A program made the translations under genes and the position numbers. From Dactylorhiza incarnata (Eukaryota > Streptophyta > Magnoliopsida > Asparagales > Orchidaceae): 64,000 nucleotides of DNA. The stretch covers positions 1,512,501-1,576,500 of the forward strand of contig JAWHQI010000327.1 of the NCBI GenBank assembly GCA_033032865.1, given 5' to 3'. Shown here one piece after another: positions 1 through 9,883 of the stretch (the stretch's first letter is position 1; each line of letters opens with the position of its first letter). The notes beneath the pieces are model-generated. The model saw nothing but the letters and a program-made list of their open reading frames with translations. It searched no databases and was not told the DNA's origin.

Positions 1-693
1 TAAAAAAGAGATGTTTTATAAGCAATATTTCACTTGTTGGAGGAGTGTTTAGAATAGAAATAGATCAGAGTTATAAGAAAAAAAAATTCAAATAATATAA
101 AGTTTACCAAGCAAGTCTACCACTTGTTGCAAGAAAGGAATTTGAAGATTCAAGTGATGATGCACACAAGATGAAAGATTTTAAATAAGTATCAAAGTGC
201 AAGGTAAAACAATTATATGGTTATGATGCGGAAGACATATAGAAGTACAAAAAACATCTTATGGTAATCAATGATGGTTCATAAAAAGATATATGAGTTC
301 AATTTCAAAAAGAAGATGTTTTTGTAAATCATTTTGCATTTAAAATTTTTGTTTTGACAATACAGTAACCAAGCATGAAATAATCTTATCAAAAAGAGAT
401 TACTACAATGTTACTTTAATTCACAATTTCAAAACATACCAAACATTGTAGAAAGCATGCTAGGTTATCTAGTGCATTTCATAAATAAAGAGTAGTATAG
501 AATTAGCATTAGGATCCAATACTCATGAGAAGAAGTGTTATGGAAGATAATGATGTGCATAAAAGTGTATTTTGAATAGAGTAAACAAATGTTTTAATCA
601 AAAATACAAGTAATATGTAAAGTAAATAGCACAATAAAACACAAATAATTTTACTTCCACTCACTTCAATGCACAAAGAAAAATGTACAGCTA

Positions 694-754
694 CCAAGGT
701 GCTCTGCACACACAATGCTCATCAAGACTTATCAGGGTGCAAAGTAGTGCTTGG
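694..754 (-). repeat. 61-nt structured motif, copy A (LARD1)
   Basis: The ends CCAAG and CTTGG pair. Just inside them TGCAC pairs with GTGCA. Copy B (874-934) keeps the outer stem but has AACCTC/GAGGTT in the inner stem, a compensatory change. Both copies are exactly 61 nt, start to start 180 nt. LARD2 has the same pair at 60290-60350 and 60471-60531. Confidence 0.7.
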
Positions 755-873
755 GGGATCACATAGTTTTATTCTTCAAGATTGATTTTTATTGTGATCC
801 GGTGTACTTAAGAATAAGTGGTTTTTATTTTGAAAGAAAGTTATGGTTTGCACAAGATACTTTACTATTCTTT

Positions 874-934
874 CCAAGGTGCTCAACCTCACAACGCTTA
901 TTAAGACTTATCAGGAGGTTCAAGTAGTGCTTGG
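874..934 (-). repeat. 61-nt structured motif, copy B (LARD1)
   Basis: Same 61-nt length, outer stem CCAAG/CTTGG and central AAGACTTATCAGG as copy A. The inner stem is AACCTC/GAGGTT instead of TGCAC/GTGCA, so pairing is kept while the sequence changes. Confidence 0.7.
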
Positions 935-3333
935 TGGAGTTAACTTTGTCAAATTATTTCATGATTTTTGTTTTGTGCAAAGTTCTCCGAATACACTTGT
1001 TTTGCAAACCAATAGAATTTATAAGAAAGATAACCACTTTTCATAATTTTTAAAAGTGCAAATAAAGGAGTGTAGGTAAGATACTTGTGCAATTTTAGTT
1101 CATTGTACTAATACATAAATATACACAAGCATTCTTAGATTAAACACATATGTAGACAATGCCAAAAAGGGCGAGTGAATAAATATCATTATCAAACATA
1201 AAACATTTACTCATACTTAGAGGCATGCTAAGTTTAGTTCTACGCAACCTTTAACACAATAATTGATGCACATATTAATAGATATATCAGAGCATGATGA
1301 AAGCAATGTTCAAAGTAGTTTGAAAAGATAAATTGTAACATTATAGAAGTTCTAAATAATAGATTACATCATGCTTGATTTTCAATGAAGTTCATACAAT
1401 ATTTTTGATATTCTTAAAGAGTAATTTTTATTTAAAGTTTGAACTCATAAAATTGATCTTGGACTTCTCGAGGACTACCTTGTGAGAGGTTCGCCCGGTA
1501 CTAGGTGATATGATGGGATGATAGCCCAAATCACCCTTTCGCAAGATACATAGAAAAGTTAAGTTCAGAAGAATAATTTTGATACTTGTTTTTGTTTTGT
1601 TTTATATTTTGGTAGTTGATTTTTACAAATAAAAACATATTTTTGTAATTTTTGCTTTTGTAATTTTTATATTTGATTTTTGCATAAAGATGAACTTTAA
1701 GTAAAGGAAACAACACAAGCGAAAAAACAAAATATATTTTTTGTAATTTGGTTTTTGTAGTTTTGTATTTGATTTTTCAAAAAATAAAGAAACACAGAAG
1801 TGCAAAAATAAGTAGAAAATATAGATTTATATATTTTAAGGGATTTTTAGAAATTTAAAAAATATAGAAAAATGAACATGGACGCTAGCGCCTGCGGTAG
1901 CGCTAGCGCGGGAGACAGTGAACGATTTTTTAGGATTTTAGAAATTTTGATTGGTGGTCTTGATTAGGTGTCCCAGTAGTAGTTCCATGCTGAAGTTGCA
2001 GATTTTTAGGAGATGTTTTGGATGGTCCAAATTGCATGAAACGTAAGCGATTTCTTATATGACTTGACAAAATAATCATTGCATGAGATATATTTACTTA
2101 TGTTTTCATTTTGACTTTTCCAAAGACTTGTGCTTATAACTTAAAAAGAATAGGAAATGAAAACCCAAGATATCATGTTTGAACAAATCAAATATGCATG
2201 GTTTCGGTGAACAAGGAGTAATGTTCACGCAAATAGTAACATGGATATGCCCTGACATATAAAACCTAACATAGATATAAATATTCTTTAGGTGACAATG
2301 TTAGTACGATAAATTTGAGATTAATGTTTTACCAAAGTTTGATTGTGTTTCAACTTAGAGACCTAGAATGGAGTGACAATTCTTATTTGATTTGATATCA
2401 AAATGATTCAAAGGTCTAAACTAGAAATAAATCACAATAAACACATAATATACCATAACACCAACCATGGTAAACAATTATAATGTCAATTGTTATCATA
2501 TAATTTGTGATAGTTGTTTATAGATGATTCTTGATATGAATTATGATTTTAGGATGTTTAGCAAAAGATATCACTAGACCATGGTGGTGTTTGTGAATTC
2601 AATATTCATTATGAAGATAACTTCTTTCAACACATTTTAGTGATTTTACTTTAATTAAGAATTTTGAATATATATATATATATATGTGATTTTTGTGATA
2701 GGTGAACAATAGTGATGGTTTAGATCATGTTTGACATCAAGGAGAGAACACAATATAATTTTTTGTTGTGAACAATGACACCCATATTGAAAGTTGAGCT
2801 TTTATTTAAATCTTGAATTTTTTTTAGATCAAGTTATTTCACTAAACCACTTGTTGGTGAAGGCTAAGAATCTTAATAGCCTAATAACCAGATTTAATTT
2901 GAAATATCTTATAGCAAATTTAGAGTTTGATTCATATGGATAATATAAGATATTTAGAAGCATTGAATATAATAATAAAAGATAGGTCATCAAAATAAAA
3001 ATATGATTTTGAATTTTGATCAAAAATGATTTATAAACTCATTAAGCTTTATGAGATAAAATCATATTTCCAATACTATATAAGATGACCATGACATGAT
3101 AGTTTAAAAAGAACACAAAAGGAAAAAGATAGAAAAGACATTAACGCACATCATGAAGTAGAAATTTGTGTATTTCATTTTAATTGATTTCTACTTCATG
3201 CAAATGATGGGATACTAATGAATAAGAGATTTAGGTATCCAAAGAGGACCGTGAGTGACGGTTCCTTTGGGTACCCAAATACATCGTGTTTTCTTTTGGG
3301 GAGATATGTTTGAATGGGCCCTTTCGTTTGACA

Positions 3334-4698
3334 TTAATGTGTCATTCTTAAGTATGGGTTTCCATTCGTACCATGAAAAAAAATGTAATTTTTGTTTTTC
3401 AAATTTCCATAATCATTACTCGTGAATTTATTATATAATGGAAATTTGTTTTCATTTGAATTTAAGTTGGGAAAAGAATGTGATGAATGGATCCTTGCAT
3501 TTAAGTTTTCATTTTTGCTTTTTGGTCTCCATTCAAGACTTGGTTTATGATTTCCAAAAGCTTTTTGTTTCTTATTCCCAATATTAGGTTTAAGTAAGAT
3601 ATTCATATTTGTATTCATCTTGCTTTTGGATATTGTTTGATTTTGTGAATTTGTATTTACAATTTTCATAAGTAAGTTGATTTTTGATTTTAATTCATCA
3701 TTTTTAATCCTTAAATTATGTCTAGCTTTATTATAAGCGATTGTGCTAATTTTAAGAATGGAAACAATTGAATCAATATGATCTTGATAGTTGTTTCTAT
3801 ATTCATCAAATGTTTCATCCATCTCTTTAATTTCAATTTTATATTCTTTACACTTAGCACAATCATTTATCAAAGATGAATTTTCTAAATGTAATTTTTC
3901 ATTTTGTTCTTTTATAAAAATAATTTCTTTTTCAAGTTCCTTAAATTTTTCTTTAATATTAATGCAATCAAGACAAGGTTTTGTATTGTCAATTGAAGTG
4001 ACATGAGTAAAGCTAGATAAATCAGATTTTGATACTACTTTAACTTTTGCTTTTAAATTTTTATTTTCTAAGCGCAATTTGCAATTTGCATTTTTTAGTT
4101 TCTTAAGTTTGCGCTTTGTAATTTGTAGCAATTGTAAAGTAGAAATGGAAGTACAAGCGATGAAGTTTGATTTCCTTACATTGCTTTTGGATGAGGGAGG
4201 ATTTGAACATAATGTTTCTTTGTCTTCTTCTTGGCACTCCTCTTCCAAAAGTAAGATTGCTTCATCTCTTTCCTTTGATGTGTGCTCCACTGATTCGTTA
4301 TGAGGAGGGCATTCTTGATGATTTGTGTACGCTTGCATATTCTCCGGTTCGTGCGATTGTTCCATACCTGTAGATGGAGAATTATACATTTCTTCAAGAA
4401 ATTGCCATACTTTATATGCACTTGAAAAACAATATTTCAATTTGAAAATTTCATTAGATAGACCGCAAAACAAATAGTGTTTAGCTTTTGCATTTAATTG
4501 AAGTTCTTTTTTATTTGATTCATTTGCGGGTCTTGCTATTGCTAAATTCCAAACTTCGATGTCTAAAGGTTTAATAAATTTTTCAATTAAGATTTTCCAT
4601 CCTTTATAATTTGTCCCTTCAAATAAAGGTGGTGCAAGTGATTTTTCCTCTTCACAAAAATCTCCCCCACTAGTAGAAGCGAGATCACGAGACGCCAT
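3334..4698 (-). CDS. Gag-like protein of LARD1 (Copia type, central part apparently missing)
   Basis: The frame of 454 residues starts at an ATG 35 nt from the primer-binding site. Residues about 23-110 look like the N-terminal part of Copia gag: PLFEGTNYKGWK, then an AYKVWQFLEEMY motif. The usual following UBN2 stretch is absent, and the protein passes straight to an acidic linker and then a long coiled coil with CLDC and CAKC pairs (about 185-350). The C-terminus is Asn/Lys-rich with no CX2CX4HX4C zinc knuckle. LARD2 encodes a close relative, so this is a family trait. The frame is unbroken, unlike most coding remnants nearby. The likely role is particle formation or RNA binding with enzymes supplied by another Copia element. 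Assignment to gag is from motif resemblance. Confidence 0.7.
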   Translation of the reverse strand: MASRDLASTSGGDFCEEEKSLAPPLFEGTNYKGWKILIEKFIKPLDIEVWNLAIARPANESNKKELQLNAKAKHYLFCGLSNEIFKLKYCFSSAYKVWQFLEEMYNSPSTGMEQSHEPENMQAYTNHQECPPHNESVEHTSKERDEAILLLEEECQEEDKETLCSNPPSSKSNVRKSNFIACTSISTLQLLQITKRKLKKLKNANCKLRLENKNLKAKVKVVSKSDLSSFTHVTSIDNTKPCLDCINIKEKFKELEKEIIFIKEQNEKLHLENSSLINDCAKCKEYKIEIKEMDETFDEYRNNYQDHIDSIVSILKISTIAYNKARHNLRIKNDELKSKINLLMKIVNTNSQNQTISKSKMNTNMNILLKPNIGNKKQKAFGNHKPSLEWRPKSKNENLNARIHSSHSFPNLNSNENKFPLYNKFTSNDYGNLKNKNYIFFHGTNGNPYLRMTH

Positions 4699-4732
4699 TA
4701 TTCCCGGTTGTTAAGCCGATTGGAATAAAACC

Positions 4733-4744
4733 GCTCTGATACCA
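4733..4744 (-). promoter_or_regulatory. Primer-binding site of LARD1
   Basis: On the minus strand this reads TGGTATCAGAGC, the complement of the initiator Met-tRNA 3' end used by plant Copia elements. Two bases separate it from the LTR end. Confidence 0.9.
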
Positions 4745-5447
4745 CTTGTTGGATCGGTTGGCGCCCTTAGAGGGGGGTGAATAAGGGTTTTTAAAAACTT
4801 AAGATTATATTTAGATAACTTTGAAATATTGCAAGATTAATATAATGAGAAATCAAGTAAAACAATAATGAAAAGACATGCTTTATTAATATCAAATAAT
4901 GTTTTACAAAACTTGATTTCTATGACGCTGGCAATCGGAGGCGGCTAATAAAAATCTTTTTTCATTTTCTATACCGACTCGTATCCCCACGAACCGGTTG
5001 ACTTTAGCCGATCTCTCCCCAGATACGGCCTCAAGCCGCTCTAGCCAATCTATCCCCAGAAAGGCCTCGAGCACCCCCTAGACCTAACCTAGATCTAGTC
5101 GCCAACACGAGGCGAATTTCAGCCCTAAGTCCTACCCCAGACCTAGTCGCCAACACGAGGCGATTTCACTACCGTTTACAGAAAAGATATGAAATGAAAA
5201 GACAATAATATAAAAACTCCCTCTATTTGGATCTCTTGGAGAAGTAGACAAAGACGCAGAGTATGATCGTAGTCGATGCGGTCTTTCGTCACGATGATGA
5301 AGCGTGTTGAAATCTTCTCCACGGATCTCCTTAAGCCTTCATGGATTTGTGGGAGTATCACTCTGAATCTTCCTCTCTCTATTGTGGCACGAAGCTCTGG
5401 AGTTTGGGATTGTAGGAGGATGAAGAATTCGGAGCCAAAAGCATCCA

Positions 5448-5455
5448 ATTTATAG
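5448..5455 (-). promoter_or_regulatory. TATA box in LARD1 LTR
   Basis: The minus strand reads GGCTATAAATTGG. The same position in the other LARD LTRs reads GGCTATAAAAAC (about 14112-14123) and AGGCTATAAAAAG (about 58046-58058). Confidence 0.6.
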
Positions 5456-5460
5456 CCTTC

Positions 5461-5698
5461 ACGCTACCGCCGACGCTAGCGCTAGCGCCGGCGCTACCGC
5501 CGGCGCTAGCCCGGATTAGGAATGATCTTGCGCGGCCGAATCTCCCATCTGTGGCAACAATTTGCTCTATGCCTCTTGTGCGCCATGCTACCGCCAGCGC
5601 TAGTAGCTACCGCCGGGCGCTAGCTCCTTCTAAAAATGCCACCGGAATCGAGCTAATCAATGCTAGCGTCGGGCGCTATCGCTACCATCGGCGCTAGT
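5461..5698 (-). repeat. U3 word array (GCTAGCGC / GCTACCGCC)
   Basis: A GC-rich island immediately upstream of the TATA box. Successive words begin near 5463, 5475, 5481, 5493 and 5505, that is 6- or 12-bp spacing, followed by looser copies to 5698. The palindrome GGCGCTAGCGCC can be composed from the unit. Confidence 0.75.
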
Positions 5699-5859
5699 GA
5701 GCTTGTTCGACTTTTGGCCTCAATTTTGGGGGCAGACATCATGAGTACTCCTTGAGTCACGTGGACTATGTTAACCTGCACACTTGAACACACAAGATCA
5801 AATACACATAGGATTTGATATTCTCAAACCTAGGAGATGCAGAAGACCGTGTTCCAACA

Positions 5860-5934
5860 GTATCTCAGACTCAACTTCTTGAGTCGTCGAATCCGTGAAA
5901 CGCCTTTGAACGGCTTAATCTTCAAGAAGACCAT
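5860..5934 (-). pseudogene. Gypsy integrase C-terminal fragment
   Basis: The minus strand reads in frame as FLKIKPFKGVSRIRRLKKL, the segment that follows GDMV in plant Ty3/Gypsy integrases. The GDMV part lies on the far side of the solo LTR at 7551. The five bases ACCAT at 5930-5934 are the target duplication of that LTR. The rest of the integrase C-terminus should lie left of the window beyond LARD1. Confidence 0.85.
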
Positions 5935-6249
5935 TGTTGGGTATTGTATCCACAATAACCTTGATTTGTAGAAAGTCAACTTTGAACCAAGATTGAATTG
6001 TTTGTGTATTTGATATATTTTTCTAGTATTGTTCTTGCAGGTTCACATTGCTAAGTGTAGACCAATGTCAGGTCACAATGGGTCAATAAGCACAGTCTCA
6101 TGCAATGTAATTCTTCATTGTGTGGGGTATGGGGTTGACTCATGTGTGATCTCTCAATTGGGATACACTTTATGATCAAGACATTAAAGATTCAAAGCTT
6201 GGTGTGCAACATTGGTCTAGAGAAAAAGGAAGAAATTTTTCCTAAGTAA

Positions 6250-6700
6250 ATTTTTCGAGATGTAAAGGTACTTCTCGAGAAGTCCTTGTTATTTTTCAAG
6301 AAGGGTTGTCTCAAAGGTCTTTCTCGAAAAGGTTGAATTTTTCGAGTAGCTATTATCATCTCTCGAGAAATCAATGTTATCTCGAAGAGTCCCCTTAGTT
6401 TTCGAGAAAACTTCTTTTTCAGTTGTTTTCGAGAAGTCTGTCTCAGTGGCAGCTTTCGAGAAATCTTTCCTCTCTCGAGAAGTGCTTTTGTTTTCTAGAA
6501 GTCATCGTTTCTTTCGTAAAGCTTTCTCTCTAAAGGTTTTTCTCGAAATTGTTTGGGAGTTCACGAGAAGTTTCTTGTGCTCTCGAGAAGTCTTTCATCT
6601 CTCGAGAAGCTTTGTCATAATTCTTTGATATTCTCTTCTAAAGCTGTTTTTCGAGAACTAGCCGGTTTCTCTCGAGAAGTCTTGAATCTCTCGAAAAGTC
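6250..6700 (+). repeat. U3 word array TTCTCGAGAA, about 20-bp spacing
   Basis: The core TCGA of the word occurs near 6255, 6275, 6324, 6342, 6363, 6382, 6402, 6429, 6456, 6475, 6583, 6602, 6650, 6672 and 6690. Many intervals are 19-22 bp. The best copies are the 10-bp palindrome TTCTCGAGAA or one change from it. Confidence 0.8.
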
Positions 6701-6813
6701 TGGTTCTAGCTTTTCTCGTAAACCTTGTTTTTTTTCATTTTGACGACAAGTCTTTTCCGTTATATTGACGTGACGTCTTTCCTCGTTTTAAGGTTAAATC
6801 GTTAGGTCTTCAT

Positions 6814-6822
6814 CTATATAAT
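6814..6822 (+). promoter_or_regulatory. TATA box of solo LTR
   Basis: CTATATAAT follows the word array and precedes the leader with the hairpin array. Confidence 0.55.
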
Positions 6823-7188
6823 GATTGCTCCTTAAGAAAGAAACAATGATTCGAAGTAAAAGATCAGAATTCGTACCTTTCTTCAAAAACCTAATCTGAT
6901 CCAAGATCGTCGTCTAGTGTCGTGCATCGCCATTGTTGGAGTTCGATCGTATGTTATCTGATTTCGTCTCCAAGTGGAAGAAAAAGGTCGATCGATCATC
7001 GCCTCACTCGTCCTGTTTTCATTGGATCGATCAAGACCTTAGAAGATCTGATTTGTGCCGATTTGATTCTTCTTCTTCAACATCAAGCCGAAGCCATTTC
7101 TATCTCAAGAAGGAAGAAGATCATCATCAAATTATTCAGATCTGATCGTGATTCGTTAAGTATTGTTTCAATCTAAATTTACATTTGA

Positions 7189-7367
7189 TTGTAGGAGAGA
7201 TTGTTCTCCGAGTTGTAGGAGAGGTATTCTCCGAGTTGTAAGAGAGGGTTCTCTCTGAGTTTGTAGGAGATTGATCTCCGAGTTGTAAGAGTTTTGACTC
7301 TGAGGATTGTAGGATCGTTCTTGATCCGAGTTTTAGTGAAGTAGTCAAGTCTAGCTGTGGTGCTAGA
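7189..7367 (+). repeat. R/U5 hairpin array with covarying stems
   Basis: Seven tandem units have a conserved linker GAG-TTGTA and a variable stem: GGAGA/TCTCC (twice), AGAGAG/CTCTCT, GGAGAT/ATCTCC, AGAGT/ACTCT, GGATC/GATCC, and lastly TCTAGC/GCTAGA. Both arms of each stem change together. Confidence 0.85.
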
Positions 7368-7550
7368 TTGGCGAGGCCGGCAAGTGGAGTACCCAAGAAC
7401 GGGGAACCACTATAAATTTCTTGTGTCGTCTGTGATTGTGATTTGCATTCTGTGCGTTCTTTATTTTCAAGATTTTCAATTCCGCAAAAGACGCAGTTAT
7501 CACCTATTCACCCCCCTCTAGGTGATTTTGGTTGGCAACTAGATATTACA

Positions 7551-8380
7551 ACCATGTCGCCCATCGTAAACTCCACATTTCTGTGACGCGCATTAAAATA
7601 CTTTGCCTGCCGATCCTGAGCAACCTTCATGCGCTCCTGGATCGTTCGCACCAACTCACAAGCGTCCGCCACCACTTCTTTTCCTAACAGCTGGGTGTCT
7701 CCCGCCTCTATCCAAGACATTGGCGTTCGACACCGCCTTCCATACAAAGCCTCGTATGGTGCCATTTTGATACTCATCTGGAAATTATTATTGCAGGCAA
7801 ACTCCACCATGAAGAGGTGGTCTTCCCAACTCTTACCGAAATAGAGAGCACACATCCTCAACATGTCCTCCAACGTACGATTCGTTCTCTCTGTTTGACC
7901 ATCGGTCTGCGGATGAAACGCGGTACTAAATTTCAATTTTGTGCCCAAACTTCTCTGCACTAACCTCCAATCCTTGGACGTGAACCGTCCATCGCGATCA
8001 CTAACGATGCTCTTCAGAATTCCGTGCAACCGCACAATGTTACGAATGTAAAGATCCACGAGCTTCTCCACGCTATCGTCCTTCCGATTTGGAATGAAGT
8101 GGGCTACCTTGGTCAGGCGATCCGAAATCACCCAAATCGCATCGTTACCTTGCCGCGATCGAGGCAAACCGTGCACAAAATCCATGGAGATGTCGTCGAA
8201 TTTCCACTCGGGGATAGGAAGAGGTTTCAAGAATCCACCTGGCCTTTGGCATTCAGCCTTCACTAAGGCGCACGTCTGACACCGGCTTACATACAAAGCT
8301 ACATCTCTCTTCATCCCAGGCCACCAAAAGGATTTCTTCAAATCCAAGTACATCTTCGTACTTCCTGGATGAATGGATTA
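7551..8380 (-). pseudogene. Gypsy integrase (truncated by solo LTR)
   Basis: The frame holds the end of the H2C2 zinc-binding region (SRCQTC) and the integrase core: DISMDFVHGLP with the first Asp, IVSDRDGRFTS with the second, and DGQTERTNRTLEDML with the Glu. It breaks off after FTMGDMV at the solo LTR and resumes at 5933. An in-frame TAA at 8378-8380 separates it from RNase H. The residues of the DDE triad are present, but the gene is interrupted three ways (solo LTR, LARD1, nonsense codons), so it is dead. No chromodomain can be seen because the C-terminus is off the window. Confidence 0.92.
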
Positions 8381-9100
8381 CTTCGTGAAGTGAGCCTCAA
8401 ACATCAACTCCTCACGGAGCTTGCCAAAGCGAGGGACACACACCCTTCCATTTCTCTTTAAAAGTCCACCGACCATATCCAAAGAACTGACTTCGCTTTG
8501 CTGAGTTTCCAACGCCAATCGCTGATACTCCTCGTCTGCACTGGTTGCCTCTCGAATTCGATCTGCTAGGTCACACTGCATCTCGATCCAGTTCAGCCGA
8601 GCTGCGCTGGACTCACCTTTAGCCACACACACAATGCCAAGAGACTCAAACTCTCGCACCGAACGCTCGTCATGCGCTTCAATCCAATTTCCCTGCCCGG
8701 AATACTTCCTACTCAAGGCGTCAGCCACCACATTGGCCTTGCCTGGCGTATACTGAATCGCTACATCATAATCCCCAAGGAACTCGACCCACCTACGCTG
8801 CCTTATATTAAGACCCTTCTGATCTAAAAGATACCTCAAGCTTTTGTGGTCCGTGAAGATTTCAACCTTCGCACCATACACGTAGTGCTGCCACAACTTC
8901 AATGCAAAAATCACCGCCGCCAACTCTAAGTCGTGGACGGGATAATTTCTCTCATGAGGCTTTAGCTGCCTTGACCCAAAAGTTATCACGTTGCCATGCT
9001 GCACCAGTACGCAACCCAAACCGCAACCTGACGCGTCGCTGAAAATCTGAAATCCTTCGGTCCCACTAGGAAGACTTAGGATTGGAGCAGACATCGATCA
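8381..9100 (-). pseudogene. Gypsy RNase H domain and start of integrase zinc finger
   Basis: Motifs in order: [13 protein letters not shown] with the first acidic residue, [15 protein letters not shown] with the Glu, [12 protein letters not shown] with an Asp, and VVADALSRK with the last Asp. This is the RNase H of Ty3/Gypsy elements. It then continues to the start of the integrase zinc finger, ending at AHFTK. In the same frame as reverse transcriptase but separated from it by a TGA at 9098-9100, most simply a CGA to TGA change. Confidence 0.92.
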
Positions 9101-9883
9101 TTCCTTCAAGGTCTCGAACGCATGGGCACACTCCGACGTCCACACAAACTTCTGGTCTTTTCGGGTAAGAGCGGTGAGGGGCAAAGCCATCCGCAAAAAG
9201 TTCTCAACGAACCTTCTGTAATAACCGGCTAGTCCAAGGAAACTCCGGACTTCCGCCGCGGTTCTCAGTACAGGCCAATCTCTAATGGCTTCCACCTTCG
9301 CAGGATCCACTGCCACCCCATCTCCACTAATCATGTGACTTAAGAATGTCACTTTCCCGATCCAAAACTCACACTTTGAGAACTTAGCATAAAGCTGGTT
9401 CTCCCTCAAAGTCTGCAACACTATTCTCATATGAGACTCATGTTCCGCCTTCGACTTCGAATACACTAAAATGTCGTCGATGAACACCACCACGTACGAA
9501 TCTAGGTATTGTCGAAACACTTGGTTCATTAAATCCATGAATACTGATGGCGCGTTCGTCAAACCGAACGGCATCACTGAGAACTCAAAATGACCATACC
9601 TCGTCCCAAACGCCGTCTTGGGAATATCCTCTTCTCGAATCTTTAACTGATAGTAACCCGACTTCAAGTCCAACTTAGAGTACACCGTCGACCCCACCAG
9701 CTGATCGAACAAATCATCGATTCGCGGAATCGGGTACTAATTCTTGATGGTCAACTTATTCAACTCGCGATAGTCTATGCACAACCGCATACTACCATCC
9801 TTCTTCGTAACGAACAACACCGACGCACTCCATGGTGAGGAGCTGGGCCTAATGCACCCCTGCTCGAGCAACTCTTGCAACTA
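9101..9883 (-). pseudogene. Gypsy reverse transcriptase
   Basis: It contains [14 protein letters not shown], the catalytic box [11 protein letters not shown] with its Asp pair, and the [12 protein letters not shown] connection to RNase H. Upstream, the N-terminal part with [13 protein letters not shown] is readable in the same frame but is broken by TAG codons at 9737-9739 and 9881-9883. Catalytic residues are kept, so decay is by nonsense and insertion rather than loss of the core. Confidence 0.93.

Larger units (their letters stand above)
1..3333 (-). mobile_element. Non-coding interior of gag-only LTR element LARD1 (partial)
   Basis: This AT-rich stretch has no credible reading frame. It lies downstream of the LARD1 gag on the minus strand and aligns by eye, block by block, with about 59690-62650 in the second copy (LARD2). 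The element reads 5' LTR 4747-5859, gag 4698-3334, then this region, and it leaves the window before its 3' LTR. An autonomous Copia element would carry protease, integrase, reverse transcriptase and RNase H here, and none is present. Conserved blocks inside it are the 61-nt structured motif pair (694-754, 874-934), a block at about 1470-1545 with GGTGAT/ATCACC arms, and a GC-rich island of the word GCTAGCGC near 1884-1912. Confidence 0.8.
4747..5859 (-). mobile_element. 5' LTR of LARD1
   Basis: On the plus strand it runs from TGTTGG to CCAACA, a perfect 6-bp terminal inverted repeat, 1113 bp long. On the minus strand the order is U3 with a GCTAGCGC/GCTACCGCC word array (5461-5698), a TATA box at 5448-5455, then R/U5 with two copies of a CGCC-loop-GGCG hairpin (about 5096-5166) and the conserved GGTGAATAAGGG-type motif near the end. 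The right flank GTATC (5860-5864) is the expected target duplication; its partner would lie left of the window. It interrupts the Gypsy integrase. Confidence 0.9.
5935..7550 (+). mobile_element. Solo LTR of a Copia element (SIRE-like)
   Basis: It runs from TGTTGGG to ATTACA, 1616 bp, and is flanked on both sides by ACCAT (5930-5934 and 7551-7555), a perfect 5-bp target duplication. No internal sequence remains, so it is a product of LTR-LTR recombination. Order on the plus strand: U3 array of TTCTCGAGAA-like words (6250-6700), TATA box 6814-6822, R/U5 with a hairpin array (7189-7367), and near the end the conserved ATTCACCCCCCTCTAGG motif that plant SIRE-type LTRs carry before their primer site. 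Confidence 0.92.

Noticed and set aside
694..754. The 61-nt motif as a tRNA gene or tRNA-derived SINE
   Set aside because: Length and stem layout do not form a tRNA cloverleaf. There is no CCA-type acceptor, no A/B box match that I can see and no poly-A tail.
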